In this document: piece after piece, positions 1 through 8,833 of the stretch
Numbering within the stretch: the stretch's first letter is position 1
Layout of the letters: each line of letters starts with the position of its first letter
Made by a program: the position numbers and the translations under genes
NCBI GenBank assembly: GCA_021824175.1
Contig: JAKALP010000032.1
Coordinates: forward strand, 1-64,000
DNA length: 64,000 bases
DNA from: Deltaproteobacteria bacterium
Lineage (GTDB): Bacteria > Desulfobacterota > Desulfobacteria > Desulfobacterales > Desulfosarcinaceae
Direction of reading: 5' to 3'
Notes under the pieces: generated by a model
Told to the model about the DNA's origin: nothing
What the model saw: only the letters and a program-made list of their open reading frames with translations
Databases searched by the model: none

Positions 1-59
1 GCGGCCAGAGCCACTTTGGCCTTGAATTCGGCATTATACTTTTTTCGTTTGTCGCTCAT
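1..59 (-). CDS. IS3-family transposase OrfA, N-terminal 19 codons (runs off window)
   Basis: Reading leftwards from an ATG at 59, the frame is open to the window edge and encodes MSDKRKKYNAEFKAKVALAA. This matches the usual start of OrfA, the small helix-turn-helix protein of IS3-family elements that binds the ends and supplies the N-terminal part of the OrfAB transposase. A Shine-Dalgarno AAGGAA lies 6 bases upstream. Only the first few percent of the element is in the window, so intactness cannot be judged. The assignment rests on the family-typical N-terminal motif (AEFKAKVALAA) plus the terminal sequence next to it. Confidence 0.8.
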   Translation of the reverse strand, partial: MSDKRKKYNAEFKAKVALA

Positions 60-121
60 GTCAGTTCCTTTCTGTTTAGGCCGACTTAGAGCTTAGCACA
101 TTGTCCTAATTTTGGGGTCCG
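1..121 (-). mobile_element. End of an IS3-family insertion sequence
   Basis: The 60 bases beyond the OrfA start contain, read on the minus strand, GGACCCCAAAATTAGGACA followed by the leader of OrfA. That placement and sequence are typical of the left terminal inverted repeat of IS3-type elements. The exact outer boundary (about 119-121) is estimated, because the other end and the target duplication are outside the window. Confidence 0.65.
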
Positions 122-560
122 CCGCCGAAGATAATGGCTGATGGGCACAACCGTTACCGTTTTTATTTCCAACACACCTGCATCAAGCCTCCTGATCATC
201 TTTCTTCATTTACCCGCTCCTATTCCATTAATTGCGATTGATTAGCTATTTTTACAGTATCGATAAATGTTAAATTCTTAAAGATCTTGTTCTCTTGATC
301 TTGTTCTCTTAATAATCGTCCAGCGTCCTCCCTTCTTTGTTAATAACCCATTTGGCATATCAACTTTACCGCTGAAAGCGACATTTAGCGATTCTCAGTA
401 ATTCTCACTAGACCTCGTTTCTTTCTCTCTTCGGACTGCGTCAAATTCTGCGGGGCACGTAATCAAGCATGGTTTTCATAAAATCCTCTGTAAAAGTACC
501 GCTCATTCTTGAACTCTACTTAATTTTAACATTAAATCACACAATAACTATTTTGAATTA
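122..560. other. Non-coding spacer between IS end and partition locus
   Basis: I see no gene here. The only structure noted is a perfect 14-bp tandem duplication (GATCTTGTTCTCTT, 283-296 and 297-310). Confidence 0.5.
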
Positions 561-569
561 TTGATAAAT

Positions 570-735
570 TTAATTTTATATGATATGATATGACATCATT
601 TTAAATGATATTCTATTATATCATTCGATATAATTTCATTGCAAATGATATCATTACAAATGATTTGACATAGTATTATTTAATATCATATGAATTGAAT
701 TCATATGATATCACTTGAAATCATTTTAAATTTTA
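570..735. repeat. AT-rich TGATAT repeat tract, probable partition centromere and operator
   Basis: About 165 bases of very AT-rich DNA carry many copies of TGATAT/ATATCA, often palindromic (AAATGATATCATT at 644-656; CATATGATATCA near 702-713), plus a direct repeat ATCATTTTAAAT at 595-606 and 720-731. The tract ends just before the Shine-Dalgarno of the ParA gene. In type Ib partition loci (ParF/ParG type) the centromere and the RHH-protein operator are short repeats in this position. A smaller patch of the same motif follows the second gene (about 1779-1800). The role is inferred from position and repetition. Confidence 0.6.
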
Positions 736-747
736 AGGGAGGGCAGT

Positions 748-1395
748 GTGATTATTCTAATTGCTTCCGAAAAAGGTGGGACAGGCAAGACAACCGTTGC
801 CACAAACTTAGCAGCAATGCGAGCGCAAAAAGGTGCTGAAATTTTGCTGATTGATACTGATCCGCAAGGATCAGCTTCTTATTGGAGCGGCGTGCGAGAC
901 GAAAGCCACAATCCACATCCGATTTATTGTACACAAAAATTTGGTTCAATCGACACCGAAGTGCGCAAACTAGCTTCTAAATTTCAGGACATTATCATTG
1001 ATGCCGGAGGCCGGGACTCCAAGGAGTTAAGAACAGCAACCCTCGTATCCCATAAACTCTATGTCCCGGTGCAATCATCCCAATTCGACATATGGTCCAT
1101 AGCCGAAATGGAACGGATTGTTGGCCGGGCGAAAGAGTTCAACCCAGAGCTATTAGCCAGAGTTCTAATCAATCGGGCTTCGCCGAATCCCCAGGTAAAG
1201 GAAACCGAAGAGGCGAGAGAAATCATGCAAGAACTTGAAGCAATTAAATTGTGCGACATTAAGTTGGTTGAGCGGATTGCCTTTAGGCGGGCAGCCAAGT
1301 TCGGTGTAGCCGTCAATGAGCTTAATGGCAAGGACCGTGATCCCAAAGCGATTGCCGAAATGTCTGCCCTTTATAAGGAGGTATTCAATGACTGA
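748..1395 (+). CDS. parA: ParA-family partition ATPase, small type Ib form
   Basis: The 215-residue protein begins with the deviant Walker A motif EKGGTGKTT (about residues 8-16), followed by [13 protein letters not shown] (Walker A' region) and an IIIDAGG Walker B-like segment near residue 82. Lacking the N-terminal DNA-binding domain of long ParA proteins, it resembles ParF/Soj-type ATPases that polymerise or form gradients on the nucleoid to segregate plasmids. The GTG start at 748 is chosen because AAGGGAGGG sits 5 bases upstream and the P-loop follows at once. It overlaps the next gene by 8 bases, so the two are almost certainly translated together. The repeat tract immediately upstream probably serves both as centromere and as operator. 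Confidence 0.93.
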   Translation: MIILIASEKGGTGKTTVATNLAAMRAQKGAEILLIDTDPQGSASYWSGVRDESHNPHPIYCTQKFGSIDTEVRKLASKFQDIIIDAGGRDSKELRTATLVSHKLYVPVQSSQFDIWSIAEMERIVGRAKEFNPELLARVLINRASPNPQVKETEEAREIMQELEAIKLCDIKLVERIAFRRAAKFGVAVNELNGKDRDPKAIAEMSALYKEVFND

Positions 1396-1771
1396 TAAGC
1401 GAATGAGCCTAGTCCCCCCCCGCCCAAAAGCCGAAGATAAATTGAAGGCGTTTATTGAGGAACCAGACAAGAAAGTCCAACCGCCTGAACCAGCTCCACC
1501 GGTGGAACTCGCTATTACCCCAGAGCCCGAGCCAATCGCAGCCTTGCAGGCGGAACAAAAGAAAGCCGATAAAAGATCTCAATACCCATGGGAAGCAACA
1601 GGCGTCACCCCCCAAATTATAAAACCCTTTATTTTGCGCCTTAATCTGCCTACCAAGCTTAAGATTGAATACATTGTAAGACACTCGCTGGAGTACCGGA
1701 GTGTGCACGATTTTTGTTTGCAGGCAATCCTTAAACAGATGGATAAAGATTTAAAACGACTGGTAGCATAG
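1388..1771 (+). CDS. ParG/RHH-like partition partner protein
   Basis: This 127-residue protein starts at an ATG inside the end of the ParA gene, with a strong AAGGAGG 6 bases upstream (1375-1381). The frame is open further upstream, but that Shine-Dalgarno decides the start. The first 60 or so residues are proline-, glutamate- and lysine-rich and probably disordered. The C-terminal 50 residues ([20 protein letters not shown]...[17 protein letters not shown]) have the beta strand plus two helices expected of a ribbon-helix-helix DNA-binding domain. By position and architecture it is the centromere-binding partner of the ParA ATPase. I did not recognise a specific named family, so the role is inferred from the operon. 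Confidence 0.7.
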   Translation: MTDKRMSLVPPRPKAEDKLKAFIEEPDKKVQPPEPAPPVELAITPEPEPIAALQAEQKKADKRSQYPWEATGVTPQIIKPFILRLNLPTKLKIEYIVRHSLEYRSVHDFCLQAILKQMDKDLKRLVA

Positions 1772-2173
1772 TAATACTATCATATGATATGATATCATAG
1801 TCCAATACTATAACATACTTAAATATAACTATTTTTTGAATGCTACGGTCATCGCGCCTCATAATCATCAAATAATAGAAACACTCTTTAAGCAACCCTG
1901 AAAAGACTTCTGGCTACGGTTTGCGTGTTGGGTATCAACAATGCGGAATTAGAACCACTCCAGCAGACCGTTCTAAAGGCGAGTAGAATAATGGGGTAGA
2001 GCGCCCGGTACATAGGGAAGAGGCAATGTTAATCTGGCTTACCTGACCAAAGAAGCTTGTTTTGAGAATCATATCCGAAGTCCTAATGTCGAAGCGACCA
2101 TTTCCTTTATAGAATCACTAATCCAAGCAAAGCGGTTTCTGTCCAAATCATAAAGTAATAAATTGGTGTTGTG
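1772..2173. other. Non-coding spacer after the partition operon
   Basis: About 400 bases without a supported gene. A short TGATATGATATCA patch at about 1782-1797 repeats the motif found upstream of the ParA gene and may be a secondary partition-protein site. Confidence 0.45.
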
Positions 2174-2705
2174 TCGGGTTCTCCGCGACCTATAGAGCCA
2201 ATGTACATCTTCGTCAAAATGGCGATGCTCATAAAATTGTTTAATTTCAATATAATATAACGGAAAAAAGTTGATTCAAGCAAGCCAAAAGCGGCTGAGG
2301 TTTCCTGCGACCGAACGCGCAAAACGTGCCATCTGGTTCGGGTTTTCTGCGACTGAACAGGCAAAATCTACCGTGCGATTCGGGTTTTCTGCGACCATAT
2401 ATGTAAAACATACCGTGCGAATCGGGTTTTCTGCGACCATTTGGTTCAAATCTTTAAATATAGTTTAATTGATTGAATGTAATAGTTTAGTGTAAAGGCA
2501 AAAGTCATGGGAGAGAAGAATTCGGCGCTCCCTATCAACAAACAATCGGGTTTTTAGCGACCTATAAGTAATTGAAAAGATGGAAGCTTAAAAAAATTTC
2601 AATATTTACCATGATAATATTTGGTTATGGTTAGCCGCAAATTATATAGATATATGGTGACCTTAATTATGCATTTTTTAAAGTTGATTCGGGTAATTTG
2701 CGACC
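2174..2705 (+). repeat. Forward iteron cluster of a plasmid replication origin
   Basis: Seven copies of a 17-bp element with consensus TCGGGTTTTCTGCGACC lie in the same orientation at 2174-2190, 2296-2312, 2338-2354, 2380-2396, 2422-2438, 2546-2562 and 2689-2705. The four from 2296 to 2438 are spaced exactly 42 bp apart (four helical turns) and the last two of those are perfect. Ends (TCGGGT and GCGACC) are conserved while the centre drifts. Such arrays are the initiator-binding iterons of theta-replicating plasmids, and an initiator gene follows at 3733. Confidence 0.88.
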
Positions 2706-2847
2706 GTTAACATAGGAGATCGTTTAAATCGCTACGGCCTTGCAAATCCGCCGCCACCTCTTTTAATCTGCAAACATATGACTTAACCGCAATATGGTGT
2801 TCCATTAATAGATTTAGACCCCTATTAACGGTAAAACGCCTTAATGA

Positions 2848-2871
2848 ATACCACCAGTGAACTGGTGGTAT
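2848..2871. repeat. Perfect 11-bp inverted repeat within the origin
   Basis: ATACCACCAGT is followed by a two-base spacer and its exact complement. It lies in the gap between iteron groups and shares the half-site CCA(C)CAGT/CCAGTGG type with the 20-bp palindrome at 3205. It may be an operator, recombination site or stem-loop; the function is not evident. Confidence 0.6.
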
Positions 2872-2878
2872 CATGATG

Positions 2879-2894
2879 CCCCCCTAAAGGGGGG
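2879..2894. repeat. GC hairpin (CCCCCC-TAAA-GGGGGG)
   Basis: Six C, four bases, six G, placed 7 bases after the preceding inverted repeat. No T-run follows on either side, so it is not a standard intrinsic terminator. Confidence 0.5.
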
Positions 2895-3204
2895 TCTCAG
2901 ATACTACGATAGCCTGATCGTATTCGGGGGCTATCAACTATGACCTTGCGTCGCATGCCCTTTTACGATCCTTATTGCTTTGATTCGGACAAATTGTTTT
3001 TCACAATCACGGCTCCCACCCCTTGCTCCGCACAGCCCATTACGCCTAATTTTGATAGCCAACTATGGGGTACTTACAATCCAGAACTGAATCTGATAAT
3101 CTGTTGAAACGTTCCATGAAATCTCCTTCATTGAGTAGCTGGCGCTTTCATTGTAGGAGATTTTATATTTCTCGGCACTAATCACTGGCACAGCCATTGT
3201 TCAT

Positions 3205-3224
3205 ACCACTGGCATGCCAGTGGT
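3205..3224. repeat. Perfect 20-bp palindrome in the origin region
   Basis: ACCACTGGCATGCCAGTGGT reads identically on both strands. It lies 30 bases before the next forward iteron (3256), in otherwise non-coding DNA. It could bind a dimeric regulator or a resolvase. Confidence 0.65.
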
Positions 3225-3255
3225 TTATTCCTTCGAATTAGTGAAAAATAGTTCA

Positions 3256-3339
3256 TCGGGTTTCTTGCGACCTGAAATTATTCTATGGCTTTACTTAGTA
3301 GGACCCTTTATTTTGAAAACCATCGGGTTTTTGGCGACC
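3256..3339 (+). repeat. Two further forward iterons
   Basis: TCGGGTTTCTTGCGACC (3256-3272) and TCGGGTTTTTGGCGACC (3323-3339) belong to the same family as the cluster at 2174-2705 and are the last in forward orientation before the array flips. Confidence 0.85.
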
Positions 3340-3484
3340 TTATTAATCGAAATACAATATTTAGTTGCAAAGGAGAAAATGGCTGCTATATCTGGTGTAG
3401 CTATTTTTATAAATGGTTGGCTTTTTTCTTTTAACGTTTTTTTAATATAGATTTTTTAAGTTAAGTTTAGCGTCGGAAACATAC

Positions 3485-3493
3485 TGATATAAT
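3485..3493 (+). promoter_or_regulatory. Extended -10 promoter element for the initiator gene
   Basis: TGATATAAT is a perfect extended -10 (TGnTATAAT). No good -35 is present at the right distance, which is tolerated by this promoter class. Transcription from here would run through the seven inverted iterons at 3512-3711 before the initiator gene, so initiator bound to those iterons could repress its own synthesis. Confidence 0.55.
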
Positions 3494-3511
3494 AATGTAA
3501 TTTTAAGTATT

Positions 3512-3711
3512 GGTCACCAAAAACCCGAAACTGGCCTCAGAAAACCCGATAGTTTTGCATTATTGGCCGCAGAGGACCCGAACCATGGTCACAGGAAACC
3601 CGAATAAATTCAACGAGGTCACAGGAAACCCGAACAAGGGAATTTGGTCGCAGGAAACCCGATTCAGCATGGCAACGAATGAATTATCGTTTGTGGTCGC
3701 AGGAAACCCGA
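3512..3711 (-). repeat. Inverted iteron cluster between rep promoter and rep gene
   Basis: Seven copies of the same 17-bp iteron in the opposite orientation (consensus GGTCGCAGGAAACCCGA) lie at 3512-3528, 3533-3549, 3565-3581, 3587-3603, 3617-3633, 3646-3662 and 3695-3711. Spacing is 21-49 bp, tighter than in the forward cluster. Their place between the promoter and start of the initiator gene suits an autoregulatory operator and may also take part in handcuffing with the forward array. Confidence 0.88.
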
Positions 3712-3732
3712 ATAGATTCTATGGAGGACGGG

Positions 3733-4884
3733 ATGAGTGAACATGCGCCGAGAGTGCCTGTCTCAAGTGATGTTCAGATATACGAGCTGACGCTGGCGGA
3801 ATTTCCACTGTTCATATTTTCATCTGCACCAAAAGAGGTAAAAGATAACCCATTCTATAAATACAAGGATCAGATCCGCGGGAAAGATGGACCAGTTGAG
3901 CGCGTGTGGACCTTATACCGGGATCCCAAGTATGGCTTTCCAAACGAATCTACTTTAAGTACGCTTTACGAAATTATACAGATTTGGAAAGAGCAAGGCT
4001 TTGCGAGTCCTTTGATTAATTTTGGCTCTTACGCCAATTTGATTCAACGCAAAGGACAAAAGGGTAGGCCAGGTCGAAAAGATTACGATCGCATTAAAAG
4101 GGATTTAGGGTGTTTGCGAGGGGTGCGCATCGAGGCGCAAAACGCATTCTGGGATGCCATGCGCCAGCAATATGTTGATAAGGATTTTAACCTTTTCAAC
4201 GAGATTACATCCTTTAAAGATGCTCCAAATTCTAGGAATAGCCGTGAAACGATCATTGAGGCAAGCCAGACCTTTTTCAAAAGTATTGTCGGCAGTATGT
4301 TCGTCACTGATGTGGACAGTGATAAATTTCATATGCTACCGCCATTAGCTCAACGCTTGGCAATCTATTTGAGCAAAATGTTTAAATTTCAAAAAGTCCA
4401 TAAGCGGGCAGTGTCCGAGCTGGCCAGTCAGTTACCCATCCACGCCAAATTGTATAAACACAAGAAGCAGACCCTGATACGAGCCTGTGATGCAATCATC
4501 GAAGCTAAGATAGATCTGCTTGAATCATTTTCCTTCGAGGAGATCACTAGACACCCAAAAAGTGAAAATATAGTCCTTTTTAGCGGTCGTCAAAAAAGTA
4601 TCAATGATAAGAATGCAAAGCCTCACAGCCAATTTCCAAAAGAATCCTTTGAAATCGATCAGGTGGTCGATGACATTCTCAGCGTTTGTAAAGACACTCG
4701 GAGCTTAGGCTTTTATCGGAAAGTCGCTTATTATATGCCAAAGGATGATATCTATCAGGCGATATCCGAAGTAAAAGAATTGGCTAGTTACAAAGACAGC
4801 GGCAACATCAATCTTGGTGCAGTATTTACCAACCGAATCAAAACCTTTGCTGATCAGCGAAAAATCGATGTTTTTAGGAAATAG
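3733..4884 (+). CDS. Plasmid replication initiator protein (RPA/RepA-like)
   Basis: The protein of 383 residues begins MSEHAPRVPV and soon carries IYELTLAEFPLFIFS, typical of the N-terminus of the replication initiator protein A family. There follows a long basic segment (about residues 100-145: LIQRKGQKGRPGRKDYDRIKRDLGCLRG) consistent with a winged-helix DNA-binding domain, and a second helical region to about residue 280. The reading frame is open from 3679, but GGAGG at 3723-3727 favours the ATG at 3733, and an earlier start would read through the last iteron. With 16 iterons directly upstream, it should bind them, melt the origin and recruit host helicase, while repressing its own promoter. 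The family name is from motif recognition only. Confidence 0.85.
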   Translation: MSEHAPRVPVSSDVQIYELTLAEFPLFIFSSAPKEVKDNPFYKYKDQIRGKDGPVERVWTLYRDPKYGFPNESTLSTLYEIIQIWKEQGFASPLINFGSYANLIQRKGQKGRPGRKDYDRIKRDLGCLRGVRIEAQNAFWDAMRQQYVDKDFNLFNEITSFKDAPNSRNSRETIIEASQTFFKSIVGSMFVTDVDSDKFHMLPPLAQRLAIYLSKMFKFQKVHKRAVSELASQLPIHAKLYKHKKQTLIRACDAIIEAKIDLLESFSFEEITRHPKSENIVLFSGRQKSINDKNAKPHSQFPKESFEIDQVVDDILSVCKDTRSLGFYRKVAYYMPKDDIYQAISEVKELASYKDSGNINLGAVFTNRIKTFADQRKIDVFRK

Positions 4885-5910
4885 TCCCTTCGGCAAATAA
4901 TCGCCTGGACGCTGCTGTAATTTTCAACCTCATCGTAGTTTTGTTGGAGCTTGCCATTTTCTTGGTCCTGATTCAATCATATCAGGCTTAAAGAGGGAGA
5001 TCTCGTATTCTGAGCGATAGTGTGTTGTGACCAAATTTAAATATCTTTGTGATCGCCAAACAAATGGAAAGGTATTATTTCAGCAGCTATATATAAAGGA
5101 TGGTTGAGTTCCCTTAATCAAGATTTAAGTGCAGCGAGTAGCAATCATCAATCCTTCAAATTATAATAAAGCCTTTCCGGTCCTGGAATAAGCATTACTA
5201 TATGAGTGCCCTGGCCAGAATCGTATGCTACTTGCCAGGTTATTGGATTTCAGACAAATCCGAAACTAAATTGCGCCGGCTTGTGGGGGTCGGCAGTCAG
5301 GCCGGTCCCCGGTTATGCAGCGAGCATTCGCAATTATTATATACGGTGATCGCCAAAAACTTCCGAAGATTATTTTAAAAAATCTACCTAATATGAATCG
5401 TGCAGCGTAACGAGTTCATCCAGGGTTCACAAAAATATTCCTTTGTTGTGTCTCTTTGACCTTCTGTTTCACATAACATAGTGAGCGCCACATGGATACT
5501 CGTCGGAAGGTTTGCAATCAGGAAGCTCGGGGCTCAAGAACTTTTTAATCGTTTGAGCTCCGGTTACCGAGGGAATCTGTTTCCTGCGCCGATTTCTAAG
5601 TGTCGACTTAAAGCATTGGCGACATCCATAACCATAACGCGATCGTCCAATCATTTGATAAATGCCGCTTCAGGAATTTTTGAATAGGTGAGATTGAATT
5701 CATGGTTTTCGAAGTGGTTATGTCGAGGCTTTTTGTAATCTTTGAGCGCAAAATTACGTTCTTGGCTGTTTGCTCTCGCGTTCGATCGCGGCTGGCCATA
5801 CAGTTGGGGCCAGTCGAATGGTGTGGCGCAATTCAATTCCGGACAGAATTCAGATACGTGTAGATGCCCGCTTTCATAAAAGGCCATGCCCGCCCTTATC
5901 CCCGCTTTCG
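4885..5910. other. Gene-poor spacer after the replication gene
   Basis: About 1 kb with only short, overlapping reading frames on both strands, none with a convincing start site or recognisable product. The phrase GTGATCGCCAAA occurs twice (near 5049 and 5347), possibly traces of an old mobile element. Confidence 0.45.
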
Positions 5911-6028
5911 TGCCCAGATTAAGTGACTCTATCTTTCCAGACATGCCCACATTATCTGACTCTATAAATCTGCTTATCCACAATAACTGATTTTATCGCC
6001 TCGGCGTGCCCACTTTATTTGACTTTAT
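5911..6028 (+). repeat. Three 22-bp direct repeats, possible transposon-end binding sites
   Basis: Units at 5911-5932, 5944-5965 and 6007-6028 share the pattern TGCCCA..TTA..TGACT(C/T)TAT. Offsets are 33 and 63 bp. Multiple short direct repeats of about 20 bp are the hallmark of Tn7/Tn5053/Mu-like transposon ends, where they bind the transposase. A TniB-type ATPase fragment lies 1.1 kb away (7093-7446), which supports but does not prove this reading. The third copy overlaps the end of the YhcG gene. Confidence 0.55.
5974..5982 (+). promoter_or_regulatory. Consensus DnaA box (TTATCCACA)
   Basis: A perfect match to the E. coli DnaA-box consensus. It is isolated, 1.1 kb past the initiator gene, so it may be chance or a secondary origin element. 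Confidence 0.35.
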
Positions 6029-7024
6029 CCGGATCATCGAGGGCACTCATTTCTTTTCTGAGTTCCTTTTCTAGTTGTTTAGCATCCGGAAGTTTGTCTT
6101 TTAACTCTGGCGGCAATTCCCGTGTTAACCGATATTCCGAGACCCCAACGGGTTTTTCATTACACCGAAGTGCATACTCGACTTCGAAATAGTCGCGCTC
6201 TGAACAGAGAATAATGCCAATGGAGGGTTTTCGTCTACTTCTCGGACAAAATCATCCAAGAGATTGAGATAGAAATTCATTTTACCCACATATTCCGGCT
6301 TGAATCGACCAGCTTTAAGCTCAAAAGCCACCAAGGCATGAAGGCGTCGATTATAAAACAAAAGATCAATGAAATACTCTTTGTTGTTGGCTACAATCCG
6401 ATATTGATTCCCGATAAAGGCGAAACCATAACCCAATTCTAGCATCACCGCCTTGATTTTTTCCACTATTCGGACTTCAAGCTGGACCTCCAGGATCGGT
6501 TCTGCCACGCCCAGCATATCGAGCATATACACGTCCTTCATGGCGTGATCGGCCTGTTCCGCCAAATGCACTGGAAGCGCTTTTTGGAAATTGTGTTGTT
6601 TGTCCGACAAATAGTGCCGTTCATAAGCTTTGGATTCAATTTGATGGAATAGAACGTTGCGGCTCCACCCCATATCTATGGTGGTTTGAAGATAATACCG
6701 CCTTGCTTTCTGGTCTTTCACCTTCGAAAGGATAACGAGGTTCTGTCCCCATGGAATTTCTCCAACAAGTTGTTGGAGATTCTCATCGTCCCTATATTCG
6801 AGGTAAAATTGTCTCATATACCAAAGATTTTGCACGGAAAACCCCGAGCGGCCAGAAAATGTATTGCGCAAATCTTGGGAAAGCTGCTCAACGACCGATT
6901 TACCCCACCCCAGTTGTTCCTGCTTTTCCGCGATTTCTTTTCCGATCCACCAATAGAGTTGGATCAGCTCTTTATTGGCGGCCTGGGCAACACGAATGCG
7001 ACTATTCCGGACGAGATCTTTCAC
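6015..7024 (-). pseudogene. YhcG/DUF1016-family PD-(D/E)XK nuclease, frameshifted near the C-terminus
   Basis: From a GTG at 7024 the protein shows the DUF1016 N-terminal domain (NKELIQLYWWIGKEI, LSQDLRNTF, FSVQNLWYMRQFYLEY, PWGQNLVILSKV) and the C-terminal nuclease domain (GNQYRI, YFIDLLFYNRRLHALVAFELKAGRFKPEYVGKMNFYLNLLDD). The frame then leaves the family consensus: after DENPP it ends at 6125 with an unrelated tail. One base away, at about 6219-6228 by the CCC/GGG run, the next frame continues perfectly as IGIILCSERDYFEVEYALR through KPVGVSEYRL to a TAA at 6015. This is a one-base loss or a sequencing error. The catalytic core is intact, so a truncated protein could still act. YhcG proteins occur in defence islands and on mobile elements; neighbours here suggest a transposon passenger. 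Confidence 0.88.
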
Positions 7025-7092
7025 ATCGTCCAGAATTTTAGGTAATGTCTTTGACTGATGGGTGCGCTATTCATTTAAGTTGTGCCCCACGA

Positions 7093-7446
7093 TTAAAGGA
7101 TTCCCAGTTTATGGATCTCCTTATTAAACTCATCGGTTTTTCCTGGCGATAATTGACCGCGAAGGTAGGAGCGAACATCACTGCGGCGGGCATTCAAGCG
7201 CTCGCAAAACACAGGGATGCTGTAGCCATGCCGAGCCAATTTCGGTTCAATAGTATATAGTTCCGGCGAAAGCACCATCTCTATGATTTCATAATCAATG
7301 GGTATTGATCCCGAATCGTATCCCTTTTCCAAGGCTTGTGTGAGGTAATGAGTAATCTGAAGCGGTGTGATCAATCGCTCGGCAAGCTGTTCCATAGCTT
7401 CCAGGGTGATGCTGTCGGTTGGCTTTAGGGGTTCTAAGCCGGAAGC
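7093..7446 (-). pseudogene. C-terminal fragment of a TniB/ExeA-like transposition ATPase
   Basis: About 118 codons read LEPLKPTDSITLEAMEQLAERLITPLQI..., then a segment with SPELYTIEPKLARHGYSI and SYLRGQLSPGKTDEF. This matches the far C-terminal end of the AAA ATPases that assist DDE transposases (TniB, GspA/ExeA-like). An in-frame TAG at 7447-7449 closes the frame upstream, and no P-loop or Walker B part is found in the adjoining DNA, so the first two thirds of the gene are gone. The ATG at 7395 is internal to the family alignment. It is probably the relic of the transposon that brought in the neighbouring YhcG gene. Confidence 0.72.
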
Positions 7447-7449
7447 CTA

Positions 7450-8820
7450 GAAAATTCCGATTGGTTGAGCAGTCATCTGTAAGGCACTGCTAAATATGTA
7501 TTTGTTGAAAACGACGAGAGCGAGCAGCCACAATGGTCGGGTCATATAACGCCCAAGTCGTGACCAAGATGTATGCTTTTTGCGTTTAAAAAAATGGTTA
7601 AGACTTTACTCAGCTCACTGTCACGGGATTTTATAGGGATTCCGGCTTACACCCCCGATATGGAGTTCCCATCGGGCAATCACTTCTTTGTATTGGGTTT
7701 TTCATTCGGATACGGCGATCTGACTTGAGTTTGGTGAGGACCCATCAACTTTAGATCGATCCCGAAACATTTTCCCTGATAATGGAGCTATGGGGGAGTC
7801 CTGTAATGGTATGCCCAGGAAAGCTTCGATAAGAACTGTCTTCCTTTGGTTAAATGATATTTCGAAGACACCGCGGGTTTGGATACCAACATGATAGGAA
7901 TCTTTAGCTCTTACTAAGAGGAAAAGCAGCAGACGGTGCAGCTGCAAATAATCAAAAGATGAACTGATGGGCAGGAAAATAGAAATGGCACGCTCTCATC
8001 CGGGGCTTCGCGTATAGGGGGGTTAAGACCAATGCGTGCAGTTTTCATATCCGAATGTACCAGGAATATTAGGTTTGTCTTCATCATTATGCACTCGATT
8101 ATCCCAGGCAAAACCTTTAGTGCAATTAAGAAACAATCTAGTTTCCCATCGATTTTTGCTTTGTGTTTCGTCTCGGGCAGTGTGTGAGGTACGTAGACCT
8201 AGATTTCTTCGAAGATAGCAGTCAAGTTCATAAGTTTAACCATAATGGAAGGGTAAAGCCTTTTTGAGCCATGATGTATGGCTAGGATAATGTCATTCAT
8301 GTGGCCACGGGGAGACCAACAATTATAAAAAATAAAGGGAAAATGGGCATTTTTTTTAATTTGAGTGGGGTTTTGGCCAGTTCAATAAAAAGATGTAAAA
8401 AAGTGGCAAAAAAGAGGCAAAAAAGGAGAAAAAACATCGGATTTGGCCACTCATTGGCCAAATTCTGGCCATTAAGTGGCCGAATTTACTCGGACCTTCG
8501 GGTTGTTAGTGACGCTATGGTCTTCTTCAAAGAATGGTCCCCTAAAAAACTTATAATTTTGTTTTGGTAACAAATACTTCTTTTGTTTTCGCGAACTATT
8601 GTTTGTCCCTGTTGAGAGCATTTCAGATAATAGTTGTCCCGTGGCATCGTTCTAATTTTTGTTTTAATTTCAACTGATTAAAAATAATTCCACGTTAAAA
8701 ACATATCAAGCTCCAATATTTTTGTCCCGTTTGTAATATTTAATAATTAGTAAAGCAATGAGTCTGTCCTCCTGATTTGGCCTTAACTGGCTTTCCAATA
8801 GGTATAGTGAAGCAATAGAA
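7450..8820. other. Long gene-poor stretch
   Basis: About 1.4 kb with short overlapping frames on both strands (up to 89 codons) that lack good ribosome-binding sites and have no recognisable motif. The one notable element is the TGGCC repeat cluster at 8440-8486. Confidence 0.45.
8440..8486. repeat. Imperfect inverted repeat built of TGGCC units
   Basis: The left arm 8440-8459 (ending CACTCATTGGCC) and right arm 8467-8486 (starting GGCCATTAAGTG) are complementary with about three mismatches around a 7-base loop, and contain four TGGCC units. More TGGCC copies lie at about 8301 and 8375. The cluster could be an operator or an old iteron set; no gene nearby fixes its role. Confidence 0.5.
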
Positions 8821-8833
8821 AAAGGAGGTGTTT

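Noticed and set aside
3214-3450. 78-codon plus-strand frame in the origin
   Set aside because: It runs through two iterons and a palindrome and has no Shine-Dalgarno; hydrophobic content is due to AT-rich DNA.
2174-3711. CRISPR-like array
   Set aside because: Repeats are 17 bp, irregularly spaced, in both orientations and next to a replication initiator; they are iterons, and no cas gene is present.
8301-8570. 89-codon plus-strand frame
   Set aside because: It is composed of the TGGCC repeat region and A-rich DNA, with no start signal or family likeness.
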